Source: Prostheceraeus crozeri
Taxonomy: Eukaryota; Platyhelminthes; Polycladida; Euryleptidae
DNA length: 64,000 nt
Assembly: GCA_907163375.1 (NCBI GenBank)
Contig: CAJQUW010003434.1
Span: 124,001 to 188,000, forward strand
Reading direction: 5' to 3'
A program made the translations under genes and the position numbers. Shown here in pieces: positions 22,301-37,300 of this stretch (its first letter is position 1; each line of letters starts with the position of its first letter). The notes beneath the pieces were generated by a model. It was not told the origin of the DNA. It worked only from the letters and a program-made list of their open reading frames with translations, and searched no databases.

Positions 22301-25300
22301 CTGCAAATCACTTACCGTATCTTTTGCGTCATCGCACAACGGAAAGATTCTAAAACATCAGAATCTTTTGGGAAATCGTCCTGGAAAATGAAATAAACAT
22401 TTATTTGATAGTAAATTCATCGGTACTAGACAGAATGATCAATAAAAGTGACGGAGAACTTTCAGAATAAACTGTGAGAAAATACAATTTAATAATAAAT
22501 TGGAAATAACACCTTAAAAGAACAAATGAATCATTATATCAGCATTCATGATGTTTGTAACTTACGTGAGAACTTCCCACCAATCCAAATGTAGAAAACC
22601 TGAGATTGGGACTTTCATCAGAAATCGTAAGTTCCAATATTTCGCTAGTAAAATCCAAATCTTGAAATGCCTCTTTCAAGCCCTCAGCCTGAAACAAAAT
22701 AATTGCAACTATCGATTTATGTTCTTCGTTAAAATGTTACGAAACAAGACAAAAATATAAATCACATAGCTTGAACAACATGGCAATAGAGCAGTTTTGA
22801 TCATTACCTTCATTATAACTTTATTGAGAACATTGGCAGTTGCAAAATCAAAATCAAGAGTTTCATTCGCATCCATTGTTTTTAACTGACATTCGGTGAC
22901 AACTCCATTCTCTTCCAACCTACAAGTGTAATAGAAAAGAAAGCATTATCCATTGTTCTTGATGCTTCACCCACATTCGACAGAACTTCAGCATGTTATA
23001 GATAGGATTATAGTTGTCTGCAATCAAGCGGAAAGCAATCATGCAAAAACTTTAGATTTTTGGAAATAAAATAATTTTTATAAAATTAGGTTGCGGTCAT
23101 TAAACTACATCTACTTTTGCTGGAATACATTTAATGTTCAGAAAAGGGACAGATTGACGAACGCCAATAAAACTTTCATTATTCGAGTACAAAACTCAAT
23201 TTTTCGGCTTGGCCTTAGTCATGGGATGAGGAAGACGATATTCACAAGTATAAAATTTGAAAGAAGATATAATAAAAATTACTAAGATTTTCAAACATCA
23301 GGGATCAGGGAATTGAGCATTAATGGCAGTTAAATGATAAAATATGTTGGATGCAGGGCGACAGAAATGCTCATAGACTGTACTTAGTAATATCCTATGG
23401 GCTTCTCCAATATAAATCTGTTTGCATCTTAGTCATTCAATCTCATGAACCACATTTTTCAAAAAACACAAATTTTGTCCACCACAAATACAACTATGTA
23501 TGTTTACACTTGATTTTGTATTTCGGCTTTTGTGTTATGCTGACTAAGGCTAAGCCGAACATTTGAGTTTTGTAATCTTATAACAACTATCTTTGAGGAA
23601 AATCATAATACCGAATGTCCCAGAAGAAACTGAACCCTAATTGAGGTTACAAGCTATCGAGTTTCCATAGGTAAAAATGGACTTGCTTGTCATCGATGTG
23701 CTTTGGTCGACCTCCTCTATGCATCAAGCCATTTGTCGTCTCAAAAGAATTTTTGAAAATTATTTCTTGCAAAAGCCATGGTTTGCACACGTTAATAGAT
23801 GGTTTGGACGAAGTCCATTGCTTTCAACTCCGCTTCATGAAATACAGAATCAATTACATGCAATATGAATTTAAAGAATTTGTGTAGAGACTTCACTTGT
23901 GTGACATAGTATTTATTAACCGATAGAGTCATCAACATTGAGGTTTCTGTAACCAAGGAATTCCACAATCAATAAAGAAGTCATTGGTAATGTTGCTGAA
24001 TTCAATCAAGGATGCACAGAGATCATAGCAGCATCATCTTCAATTAAAAATTCAAAATCACTTGCATCTATCAGTGCACGTATGTTCATGCAATCCTGAT
24101 TGCTATTGGCAATGTGCTTTGGTCGGCCTCCTGTACGCATCAAGCCATTTATTGTCTCAAAAGAAGTTTTGAAAAATTATTTCTCGTAAAAGATATGGTT
24201 TGCATACGACGCTCTTTGACACTGGAAGAACGTGTTCATGATGTTAAAAGTTGTTATTTGTCGGAAATTGTGTGAGATTTATGTGACTTATTTGAAGATT
24301 TTCCTGAGATTATGGACCACATAGCGTGGTAGAATGAAGACTGCTTAGAGCCCATTAGAGCTCTTTTGAAGAATGTTAGGTGGCAGTTAGAGCTCTGCCG
24401 GAATAATCGGTCCATCTTTATTCGACCTAAAAATGCTAAGTGAACAGCATCAGCATTTGGTGTCTGAGGGTGAAAATAGTATTCATATATACTTTTAGCA
24501 TGACGGAGCCCCACCTCATTATGGCATCTCCGTCCGAAAATGACGATCATTTTCAGGGTAGATGGATAGACCGCCGCCGTACCGTGGAATGGCCTGCAAG
24601 ATCACCAGACCTCAGAGCTCCAGACTCCTTATTTGCGAGGAGTCATAACTGTATTGCACATAGCGGTTTGCATTTTAAACATTTGTTGCAGTTATTTATA
24701 ATACAATTATCCCACTTCATTATAATCTCCGCTTGTGATCATTTGGGTTCAGCTATTTCTGGACCACTCTGTATAATGAACAGGACGTGGGCGGGTCCAC
24801 GGTGAGGGCAATGTAGAGAGGCCATAAAGCCTTAGACTCCAAGTTCCAGATAAACAATTTCAATAGTAAGAAACCACAGAGCTATAACACATGTATTTCA
24901 AAAGGATTCTTCATTTTTTTGCCGAACGGTTTTATTAACTTGTGAAACACTGTTCAAAACCCTTTAAAATGGATTCAAAATCCCCCATTTTAACAGAGTA
25001 CTCAATCACTGCCTTCACTGCAGCCAGACCTCATCGTCCCATGAGGTCCTCACAGTTTGCACTTTCAGTCCATATACCCATCAGAATTTTGACTTTTTTT
25101 GGTGTATATCCTGTCTAAGACTCCCATTGTGAATAGAATGCAACAATTGGCTTTTCGCTACTGACTGCGGCAGGCGTATGCACCTGCACAGTCGCTTTTA
25201 CGTTGTGTGCCTTTGATGTCAGGAAAGCTGCAAATTGGTAGAACCCCCGTCATCCACAACCTGCTATTTTCTTCTCGATGAAATTTATCAATGATAGCTG

Positions 25301-28300
25301 CACGAAGAGAATCAATAAAATTATCAAGAATTATGATTTGCCGATAAAATTAGGAAGCCAGCCTGCCTCTAGTCTCAAACAATGTCTCAGTCGCAAGGAA
25401 AAGAGTAAACATGATAATTGAGAAGTCTGTGATCGTTTGGGGTGTAGTTTTACCTGCTCTGATAAACATCTAGTATATCGGTTTACTTGCAAGTTGTGTC
25501 ATGGCAGCTACATAGGTCAGACGTCAAGACCTTTCAATTTCCGATATAATGAACACAAGCGCAGCCTATCAAATAACAGCATGGATAGCACATTGGCAGA
25601 GCACGCAAGACAATACCATCATGGACATCTGGCGATCACAGACTTCCAGCTAGAGATTATTGACAGGTGCAGATCACCGATAGAGACGAGACTGTCAGAA
25701 GCCAATCATACTGCAGAACAAAGACCAGCACTCAACCGAAGACATGAAATCACCAGACGTTGAACGTGCCCTCACTCCTGCCAAACCTTGATAATGCGAG
25801 CCGGCTCGCGAAAGCTCGGAATTGTACATATCTTTTAGTAAATAGACTGTACATATTTTTAGCATCTTATCTTTTCTCGGGGAGACGACACAAGCGGAAG
25901 TGAGATTCACTATGAAATTTTGAGCTACAGTTTGTGTAGATGTCCTTAAGTAGTAGTACATACTGATGATCGACTCCTTGGTTAACTAATGATTTTAGGA
26001 TGGAATTTGTCTCCACTGAGTTGAACACCTTCTCGAAGTCCGCGAATATAAAGCAAAGGTCGTGACTTTTGCATTTTTCTTTCAATTGATCTAGCAAGTG
26101 GATGCGATCTACGGTACTGCAATTCTTACGATGGCCTGCCTGTTCTCTAGTTTAATTTTCGTCAAGTTTCTTTTCAAGTCTGTTAAAATTACGTTCGTGA
26201 AATTTTGTATACATGGGAAAGTAGACTGGTCGGTAATTTTTTTAATTCTGTCTTATTCCCTTTCTTGTGTATGACAATTAACTCAGATTCTTTCCATATG
26301 CTTGGAATCGTCAGTTATTTGCCATGGTACATCTTTCCTTCGATAAAATGTTGGTAACAAAGTTAAACAGATGGGTTGAAATTATAGAGTTTGAATGAGT
26401 CCATGTTGCACTTGAACACCTACCGTTATATGTCCACTATATATGGAACGCGACCTCTCTCACACTGGGCTAACACTAACTGCGAGGCGTGCGCTTCTTT
26501 CTGCAAAATATGTCTGTGTGGCATATCTCTATGATGTACCGGTATGACATTCTTTCTGGGATCGTGAGATCTCTATTGTTTTTATCTTTTAGTAGAATAT
26601 GCTTGTGTAGATGTCTATTATGTTTGTGAGTGGTATCTTGTTTTATGTGCGTCATGGATTTGTAATTTGAATTATAATTACAGCAGACTTGGGGCTGCAA
26701 GCACGTCTGGTTATTCTTGATAATGACCTGGGGAATCTAGTATTAGTATTACAATAATACGACATACAACAGTCTGCGCATTGGAGTTCCTCGCGTCAGC
26801 ATATCGTTGTGCTGTTTAAATGATTTGACTAAACTGGTATCTCCGTTACCAGAATTTGAAGAAATCAGCTAAGTTGTTTTTTTCATATTAGTTAAAATGC
26901 TAAAGAATACTCACATGTTTTTTATTGATAAGCTTATTTACTTTGGTCCAATATTCCTTATACCTAATTTTCGTATTATCTATTTATGAACTGATTGAAA
27001 GTGGGGAATTGCGATGATCAAATGAATGATTCAATCAGAATTTGTTCAACTACGATATTTTATAAACAATTCCGATATCACTATTTAAGATCTTCATAGG
27101 AGCAGCCTATATATAGAACATTAAATGAGATACAAAATTATGAAATATTTATGTATGTACGTCATGTCATGTTATGTACGAGTATGCCATCATTAACCTG
27201 AATACCAAGGAAAACCTTGTAATTCATGTACCATCGTACTTGGTGTAATGGTCAGCTATATATACTTTAACATGGTCGTTTGATTGTTTCTTAAACACCT
27301 AAGTTACAAGAATTTTCACTGAGAGCAAACCATACTTGTATGGTGTCTGCCTCACTAATCAAAGAAAATGATCTACACTTGCATCACTTACAAGCACATT
27401 AATCCTAGGTTCTGTTTTTCGATACTTTAATTCAAAACCATAAGATTCGGTTAAAACATTTGCGAGCTGCAGGCCGGCCCGCGGGTAGCGCTTAAAATCT
27501 GTGGGCCGGGCCGAAGTAAATACTGCGGGCCACGGACCGGGCCGCTGAATTCTGGCCCGCATGCAACTCTGGGTCAGACATGTGTTGTACAGTTTAGCAA
27601 GCTCCTTTGCCAGTGGCTCTCCTGCTTCCTTTATCACATCGATTTCGAGTTCGTCTGGTTCTGGAGCTTTATTTCTTTCTATCTTTTCTAAGGCTTGTAT
27701 GACTTCGTTCATAAGAATGGGAGACACGGTTTCCTCTAAGGTTTCAATTCCGTCGACAAAGGTTGTAGAGCGGCACAATTCTTCATAGAACTCTTTGATT
27801 ATTTCAAGAATCTTCTCTTGGTCCGTGATTTCGTGTCCGCTTTTGTCCTTTAAGCTGATTATTCCTTGTTTACTTAATTCAATGTTCTTTTTTATTTTCT
27901 TCAAGCTTCTGTTTTCTGAGATTGTCTTTTTAATGAGCTTCATATTCTTGCTTCTACTGTGTTCTCTCAATTTCAATCTGATGACTTTGCACAGTTCTGA
28001 ATACTGAATTCGACTGACGGCGTTGTCTCTTTTCCAATTTCTTCTTTTTGTCTGAAGATCTTTTATTTCAGTAGGAAGGCTTGTGCCATTTTCCTTTTTT
28101 GTTCTGCCAGCAATTTCTAAACTTGATTGCTTAGTAACTGCGATGATTTTGGCATTGTGTTGATTGATATCCAAATCTTTTTCATTCGCCTCTATTTCTT
28201 CGAATGTTTTCAACATGGTATGAAATCGGTCTTTGCTGACTCTTAGTTGGTTGTAGTTTGGTTTCGACGACTTTTTAAGTTTCTTTGCACGTTCATGCTT

Positions 28301-31300
28301 GGTGTCGATATCTATTCTGCATCTCAACATTGTATGGTCACTCCCCACATTTACTTGATTTAGCGTAGATATATCTGTGATGTGGTGCAACTCGTTGATA
28401 AGAATGTAATCATTGGGCGCCCTCCATGTCCATCTTCTTTTAGCATTCTTCTTGAAGAAAGTGAAGTAAATATAGTTATCATTTTCTACTGAAACCTTTT
28501 CAAGCTCAATGACTTTGAAAATATAGTTTATAATAAAATTACATGCTATCATATACAATATGAAGCCAGAGAAAGAAGGTTAGAAGTGTTTCTATTTACT
28601 GTTATTCCTATGTCAAACTTTATAGTAAAATATCCTAATAAGTATTTCTCAATTTTGGGAGAATGTCTTTGCCTTTATCACGCTGGAAGATCAGTGGTGC
28701 GTACAACGCCAACATAGAACTCGAACAAGTAATCTGGGTGGAACTGGTGTCGACAGCATTTTTAGTTTTCGAAAATATCTGCATTAAGAAGAACTCGCAT
28801 GTTATGTCGTTGCTAAACTCATTCATTGATTCGAATATGGCTGACTGTAATGGGTCAAGAAAATGAGAAAGATGATCGACAAATCAAAATAAACTTAATT
28901 TTAGATTACCCAATCACCTCCAATAGAAATTGAGAAAAGGACTGCCGTTGATAACTCACAATAGATCAAGAGTCGACCCGCGTTCCTGATATGTCATAAG
29001 TAATGCTGTTGAATTCATGTGTGATGCTGTTATGGTCGTTCCACCAATCATACCAGAGCCTCCAAATATTGATAAGCATTCCTATAAAGTGAAAACAAGA
29101 TGTTGATCGTTGAAAATGCATATCAGAAATTTAATCAAAAACAGTGAAATTCACACCAACGTAATATTAATAATAATATGTGGAACAGCCGCTCTTACCT
29201 TTCATGGGGAATAGAAACACATACAAAAACTTCGCTAGGGAGCTGAAGTCCCTAGCGATTCTCCTATCTTCGACGGACGACCGGGTAGACAAACGGAGAA
29301 AAATTATCTCTGCCACTCCCGAAATGGTGAACCTCCTCTGCCCTGGCTTCCTCTACCCTTAACATTAGCAGATGTTCTAATTGTTCCAGATGTTCATTAA
29401 AAAATCTGCCACATGAGCGCAGTTCCACTAATAATGACGAAAATTTCTACTGGTCTTTCGATGTCGACAATTTGTGAAGAAGACTGCTTCTTTGTGTACG
29501 ATATGTTGGAGAATTCAGTAAAGAAAAGTCAACTGTCCTGTAGGCGATCTTCCTGCATTATGAACACAACCTGCTAGACCCCTCGAGAAAACTGGGTTGG
29601 ATTACTTCGGCTCATTAACTCTCCGTCGCAAGTAGAAATGTGGCTATTTTATTGGCATGTGCGATTACAAGGGTTGTCCTCGTCACTTCAGGTGTGAACT
29701 CAATTCAAGAAGCTGCCTTAGCTATCCGTCGATTTTTGCCCGACGAGGTCAATCGACTCTCCTCAACAGCGACAGTGGCCGATCTAAGATGGCATCTTAT
29801 TGTTCCCCTCTGCTGCGCCTTGGTGGAATGGGTTTTGGCAGACTTGCCGGAACAGCAAAATGTGATTGTCTGACAAAATTGGGCAATGCTTCTCTCTCAT
29901 ACACTGAACTGGTCACCGTCCTGGCGCTATCAAGGAACAGCATCAATCGCCGATGTCTAACCTCGAACGGAGAGGATGATCTCATTCCCGCCTATTTTCT
30001 CTACGGTTCCTCCCCTACACCGGTCTCATGTTCCTGCTCTTCCGCAGTCTCAAGACATCCGTGAATCATAGTATAGTATAGTAAAGTATAGTAAATGTAC
30101 AGGGTGGACCAGAAAGGTCTGACGGTTTTCAAAATGGTGTCATTGTCGAACTAAAATGATTTGGCTAATAAACGACCTATATCCTAATAGTGTATATTCA
30201 GGAGTTTATGTACCAGCAGTTAATCGCAGTCGTAGCATCAAAGTAACGTCACAATGATGTCTCAAAGTTTTCACTTGAAATTGCCCCATCGGCGATCGAT
30301 GCATGCATTAGCGCGACCACTAAATGAAGTGATAAAAAAGACATGACGATAAATTGCTGACGCCGATCTAAAAATAGATATGATGCTATCATAGTTGAAT
30401 AAAGCTGCCCGTAGCATTTTGCTCGGTGCCATTCGTCATGAATCGCTGGTCAGTGAAAGAGCGCATTTTTGTGGTAGAGACTTTCATTAAGACAAATTCA
30501 GTGACTGTGACTCAGCGAACTTTTCGACGGCACTTCGACAAACGATACTCGCCTTCTCGAATCTTACAATGGATTAAAAAGTGGTGTGAAGAGGGTTCGG
30601 TGCAATACAGTCTCCGCCGCTTATTGTGTGGCCGCTTAGTGTGCGCATGCCGCTTATTATGTGCAAAACACAGATTTGTAGTCATGAGACATATTAAATA
30701 TATTGAATCTGCGCCGTGTATAATGTGCACGGTTTTCCATGCTCGCCGCTTAATAAGTGCACAGTTTTCTGTCACATCATTGATTGGCGTCTCAACAACC
30801 CTCTAAATAGGGAATATTCTGCTCGTTTGTCATTGGCTGTTGTTTCTAATGATGCAGTGCTCCGAGATTCACTCATCGCAAGGCGTTATCCGTTTATCAC
30901 ATTCTCCGTACCGTGTGATTCTGAAGTGTAACTGTTCAAGTCGCTTTAACAGTATGCAGCGCACAGATTTATCCCTGATAAAAAGAATAAGCATAGGTGA
31001 AGCAGATGGGACAATTGCGGAAATTGCAGCAAAATTTAGCGTCCACCGAAACACCGTCACCAAATGCAGAAAAAATTTGGATAGCAACAAAAGGTATGCA
31101 ATTTTAAAATCTTATTTTGATGCGACTTTATTCTGAAAGCTGTTCATTTATCCACAGGGCCCTCGTTGATGGTGCAAACAGTAGCCGAAAACGACAACGG
31201 ACAGGAAAAGCTCCCGAGGTCGAGAAAAAGTTGGTCGAGTTCATCAAGCAGGGGCGCAATGGCAATTTCTCATTAGGTCGTGAGAGATTGATGGTGGCAG

Positions 31301-34300
31301 CAACTGAAATTGCCAAGTCATCTGGAGACGAATTTAATCCAACTGATGGTTGGCTTACTAGAACTCTGAAAAGAGAGGGCATAAAGTCTGTGACTCTCCA
31401 TGGCGAATCTAAAGCTGTAGATCGCAGTGTCTGTGACGACTGGCTTTCGAATTCATGGCCTCTGATTAGAGCTAACTATGCCAGTGTAGCGATATTTAAC
31501 ATGGACGAAACTGCTCTTTACTACAAAGCTCAGAGCAATCGCACCTTTGTGACAAAGGACGATCCGAGAAATTCTGTTAAATGTCAGAAGGATCGTTGGA
31601 CTGCTGTCTTATGTTGCAACATGGAAGGCACAGTCAAGATTCCTCTATTCGTAATCGGGAAAAGCAAAAATCCTAGAACGTTCCCCAAAGACCATTCGAA
31701 ACTTGGTCTTTTGAGTTGGGAGAGCAATCGAAGCGCATGGATGACTAGCGAGCTATTCTCGAAATGGCTTACCCTTTTTTTCAGAACGCATAAAGAAGGA
31801 AATGGGCGAAAGACGTGTTCTTCTCATTGTGGACAATGCCACGTCTCACAAGGTTTCCTCATTCCCCTCGAATGTGGAACTCTACTTTTTGCCACCAAAC
31901 GTTACAAGTCGATTTCAGCGACTAGATGGTGGCGTTATTCATTCGTTTAAGTCTCATTACCGATCTCATTTGAGCAAACTTGCCATGCGTTGCATCGAGG
32001 AAAAGAAAACATGGAAAGATTTTCTCTCAGGTTTTACAGCGAGACAAGCCATTGAGATAATGCAGAAAGCATGGAAAGACGTAACGTCAAACGTCATCCA
32101 AAACTGTTCGAAACACGTTGGTTGGTCCAATGACTTCAGTGATGAGGTGGTAGAACTCGAAGACATTGACTCCTGCGACGACATGACCTCGAACACAAGC
32201 CGAGAAGAAGAGAGAGAAGAAATTCATGCGACGACAATGGATTTGGAGGAGTTTTTGAACCAACCAAATAATGATGAAGTAAGTTCAGTTTATCTTCGAT
32301 TAACCAGTTCCATCGACCGATTAGATAAATTTTCTTTGTTCTTTCAGATCCAATCAGATGAAGAAGATCAACACATCGAAACAATTTCAAATTCTGAAGC
32401 CGTGGCGATGCTCCTGAAGCTACAGTGCTGGGCAGAAATAAATTGCGAAGAAGCTGTGAACAAAATACAAGATGTGCTCAAACTAGCAACTTTTAAGAGT
32501 GCTTCTCAGTCTAGAATAACTGATTTTTTTGAGACTCTGTGAAAATGCGAATGAATAACAGCCTTTTTAATGGAGTAACTCGAGTTTTCAATTTAGCCGG
32601 TTAATGTGTGCAAATCTGAGCTTTGAGGTCATGCACACATTAAGCGGCGGGGACTGTATTTGCATTCTCCTGGTCGTACGAAGGAAGTTCGTTCCCCTGA
32701 GACCATCATGCGTGTCAGGGACGCTATTCAGAGGAGTCCAAGGCGATCAGTACGCCGTCATTCAGCAACTCTTGGCGTAAGTCGTGGAACCATGCAACGG
32801 ATTGTGCATCGTGACTTAAAACTGCATCCATACAAAATTCAAGTTGTTCAGCAATTGTCGGATAATGACAGTGTCGTGAGAACAGAGTTCTGCGAAAGGT
32901 TTTTAGAGCTCGTGGAAGATCCTGGATTTCTTGACTCTCTTCTTATGTCAGATGAGGCACATTTTCATTTAAGGGGCTTCGTAAATAAACAGAACTACGG
33001 GTATTGGGCACCTAACAATCCCCGATACATACACCAGAAACCTCTTCATAGTGAAAAAGTTACTGTTTGGTGCGCTATAACATCTACCAATATCATCGGA
33101 CCTTACTTTTTCGAAGATAATGACGGCGAGAACGTGAGTGTTAACAGCGAGCGATACGATACCATGCTTCACAGCTTCTTGATGTCATTTCTTGAAGATA
33201 TTCCATTGAATGAGAGACAGAAACTTTGGTTTCAGCAAGACGGGGCATCACACACGCCGCGTCAATGCATGCAAACTCTGCGGCAGATGTTTCCTGGACG
33301 ATTGATATCGCGATACGGCGACATCAACTGGCCTCCTCGTTCGCCGGACCTTACCGCGCCGGACTTCTTTCTGTGGGGTACTTAAAACATGAGGTTTATA
33401 AGAAACGTCCCTCTAGCATTCCTGAATTGAAACATGCGATTCAAACTGAAATTAGGAACATTCAACAAGACACAATTCATCGTGTCATGCACTCCATTCC
33501 TCAAAGACTTCAAGAGTGTTTGGAAAATCGTGGTGGTCATCTTTTGGACGTCATTTTCAGGAAATAAAAGGTAGATTTATTGTTGAATTTGTTTTATAGC
33601 TAAAATTATTGACTGCAGAAATGATTTATTTAGTAGGTCAGCATATCAGATTAGTTTCAAAAATTAAGGAGAGAGGGAGTGTTAAGTTCTGTATGGAAAA
33701 CATCGAAAAAAATTCGTGATTTTTTGGTTTTTCTGTTACAAGGTTTCAGAACGTACAATAAGCCTATTTATTGGATTGATGTATGTGTACATAAACTCCT
33801 GTGTATGGCCAGTTAGTATTCTCTCATTGCAACTCCGTAACTATTCTAGGACGCAGATGGCAATATTTTGAAAACCGTCAGACCTTTTTGGTCCACCCTG
33901 TATATTGAAATGAATGAAAATCAGTCGGTACAAGGTAATTGCAACTCGAAATAAAGGTAAGTGAAAACATATACACTGACAGAATTAGTGATGCTTTAAG
34001 CACATAAATTGTTGAATAAAGAAATGCACGAAGGAATGAAAGAATTATGTCGTCGAGAGGATCGTATACAAGGCATTGCGAGTTTCTTCGTCCGTTCAAG
34101 AACTTTTGGCATAAGATGGTTCAAAAGATGGTCGAGACTCATCATTGAGCGGAAAACTTTTAAAGCTTGATGGTATCTTCGAATGAAACGAGGGATAAAA
34201 TTGTCACAGAAACAATCAGGACCGCAAATTAGTCGGTGACGACGACGCCTAACTTTCTCAAGCTTTTCACACTCCTGTTTAGGCAAACCGATAAGAAATG

Positions 34301-37300
34301 GGTTGCAAAATTCTAATGTACTTACAACAAACGAATAGTATAAATGTAAATATAAAAATAAACCAAAGACCATTCTCTCGAGTTCTGGCTACAGAGACCC
34401 ATCGTTTTTTCGCTTCATCAATCAAAGATCGAACTTTATCTTTGTAATGTCTATACAGGGCAAAATTACCGGAACGATAGGCATCATATCGCTTATTTAT
34501 GGTACTTTTTATTACCGGAGTTACCCACGGCTTATCATGCTTAGTGAAAGGAATAATACTGGAGGGTGTACATACTTTGGCTATATCAATAATTTGATGA
34601 AATAAGTCGCATTTAATATCCAGGTCGTCATTCGATAAGTAAAAGTATTGCCATGGAAAAGATCGAAGCATCTGAACAAAAGTTGTAATATGGCTGGCTC
34701 GATAATCGTAAACCTTTCGTTATGTCATTTCACGAGGAATTGTGAGTTTTGGCATCAATAATACTGATTGATGGTCAGAGTTACACAAACTTGGGCCAAC
34801 TAAAGCACTTTCATAGCAATTCACCAAAGAATCATCAATCATGACCCTATCCAAAATAGAAGTTCCTCTAGTCGGCGACGAAACCATTTCACTAAGGCAA
34901 AAATTGGCCATAATATCAGCAGTTGAAATCATCCCGTGAGAGAAGGTGAAATGACCATAGACCTAGGATTAGGGAATGACTTCCTGCTTTCATTCATTCA
35001 CAATCATCATCAGATGATATCAGCCCCCCTGTGGACCCGATGGCAAAAGGAATATCTAAGCGCCACCCTCCTCGCTCTAAACATTGCTTCGAATAATACA
35101 TGAACGATCAAGAAGTTATTGTCCCGCCTGTAGGTGTTTAAATTCCTCATATAAAGTAGCCGTTTGGGCGTTTCACGAAACTGATCAACGGAGGAGATGG
35201 ACGCTTCGTGTTTGCGAACTCAAGACTCAGAATTCGACTATTCATCGTCCCTTCAATCGTCTTTATCTGTTAGAATGTGGTTCTGATTAACGTCATGCTA
35301 ATCAAAGGGGATGTGATGGATTCTACGTATGTGCATCATTTATTATGACTTAAATGACTGACAATTATTTTACTGCCTTATTTTATGCTATGTGTATTTC
35401 TCTCTAAATAGTGTATCTGTGGCAAGAATATGTAAATATACAGCTGTTTGACAATTTAAGTCGATTTTGGTGCCTCAAATCCTATGATTTTAACATCCAA
35501 TGGAAGTTGGAAGCCCCTTATACCTTGACCGGGCCTTAAATCGTTAATAAACAATTTATTCCTGATAAAAGTCTAATGGTATGTTACGTTGAAATTCCCG
35601 ACTGATTTCCTGGGTTCAACAATATATCGGGCGATTCCAGGGTTTTTCGTGCCATTCTGTTCGGAGATATACATATGCATGTAAAATAACTAAACGTTTT
35701 AGCAATTTAGTTCAAAAGTCCGCTCTATACGAATGTGGCTGACTCACTAAAAGTATGTTGAGACTGATGCGGAATATCACTTGATCTTCACGAACATGAA
35801 ACTTTTGGAAGAGGCTTGACTGGATGAAAGCATTTGCTTGAACGCATTTTGAATCCTCAACTGTTACTTTCAGTCCATTTGAAGATGCCACAATAATCGC
35901 CGTCTGCAAGGAAAGGTACCAATGAATTATCTTCATGAAATGATCACGAGAGTGATCGCTGAAAGGACATTAATATAAAGCTACGAACATTAATTGCATT
36001 CAAAATTTCTTCTTAAAATTAAATTAATCAAGAAGTAAGAAATAGTCGACGAAAAATGAATGAATGTAGATAACTCCTTCATCTGATGCAGGTTCAAGAT
36101 GATAGTTGGATAGAGATTCTTCAGTTAGATAGATTAGTTCCCGAATAATTGAGTGAAGGGCGGTAGGCAATAGAATATATTTTGTAATGCAGAGCGATCT
36201 AAACATCCTGCTGTCAGGCTTTTTTACCTCGCGCCTGGTACTGCACCGTAACTTCACGTCTGCATCTCGTTCATGGAATCGCGCAACACATCCTATCTTA
36301 TGAAATTGCGAGACTGGCGGAAGATATGGCTAATAGCTTTCAGAATGCTAACCCTCACAAGAGGACCTTATCAACGCTTGTTGATCAAGCATGAGCCTTC
36401 GATAGGGTAGATCATCTTAGGCTGCACACGGCTGTTAGAGAGGGGAATCCCTGCTCGCATTTGTAAGTTGATTTTTTCATTTCTAAGCGACAGAAAAGCT
36501 GTTACAAAAGTAGGCATGAATCTTTCTGAATTTTTCTCGGCAGGAGTTCCCCAAGGCTCTGTAACCGGCAAAGCTCTTTTCATAATCTACATCATTCATC
36601 ACATTGACAGCTTGACAAAGAAGTTAGACAATATCAGCGGATTAGAGCATGGTCTGTAAGCAGATGACTTCACCATCTAGACGTCAGACAATGATACACG
36701 TAGAGCCGCAGATCGTGTGCAGACTGGCCTCGATGCTATCTATAGCTGGTGCGAGGGGCATCACATGAGAAATTTTGCCTCGCAAAAATGTGAGTGCATC
36801 CTATTCCCAAACTGAGGCGGGGACAAAGTTGATTACAGACGCCCAGTTCTTCATCTTGGAGAATCACAACTGCATTATTCAGAGGAAGGTAGACTTCTTG
36901 GAATCATGCTGACAAGGGACTTACTTCGACCGACATCGTCAAGAAGAGTAGGAGAATTGAACGCCCTTGCTAATTCTGAATGGGGCAGCAAAGCAGCAGT
37001 TCTTCGTCAGATGTATGCGGGTTACATAAGAAGTGTTTTGGAGTATGGGGCTGATATCTGGAGTTGTATGATATCCGATTCGAATCTCGTTAAATTGGTG
37101 CGAATTGAGAACCGAGCATCATACTGAATGTGTAAGAACTAGAGATGGAGTCATTGCTGCTTGAGGTAGATCTGGCTATCCTCTGCAAGTTAGATTTCAG
37201 ATTGCTGCTACCAAACGAATTGAGAAGATGAAAAGGATGCCAGACGTTGATCATATAAAAAAGTGGTAGAAAGCGATAGCCCGAATAAACGAATTTTAGA

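Larger units (their letters stand above)
30438..33567 (+). pseudogene. Mariner-type (DUF4817) transposase, split by pogo insertion
   Basis: The N-terminal part, 30438-30605, reads MNRWSVKERIFVVETFIK, then SRILQWIKKW, the helix-turn-helix of DUF4817 transposases. It resumes at 32659 (LHSPGRTKEVRSPE) with a second helix-turn-helix (RRSVRRHSATLGVSRGTMQR) and the catalytic core: DEAHFHL near 32952, WFQQDGASHTPRQCM near 33230 and WPPRSPDLTAPDFF near 33330. I count about 35 residues between the second and third acidic positions. A single-base loss in the g run near 33376 shifts the last 60 codons (LKHEVYKKRPSSIPELKHAI). By family role the enzyme would cut and paste the element at TA sites. The insertion and the frameshift inactivate it. 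Confidence 0.9.
30100..33900 (+). mobile_element. Mariner-type transposon (DUF4817 group) carrying a nested pogo element
   Basis: Terminal inverted repeats of about 35 bp (cagggtggaccagaaaggtc at 30100 and its near-perfect complement ending at 33900) are flanked by TA on both sides (30098-30099 and 33901-33902). The interior encodes one plus-strand transposase interrupted by a 2049-bp pogo-type element. Without the insertion and its duplicated TA the element would be about 1.75 kb. It lies in the RAD1 intron between exons 2 and 3. Confidence 0.92.

Noticed and set aside
25500-27580. The octamer ggtcagac near 25516 as the partner of a hAT target duplication at 27572-27579
   Set aside because: The first occurrence lies within conserved coding sequence of a Penelope nuclease, so the match is a coincidence.
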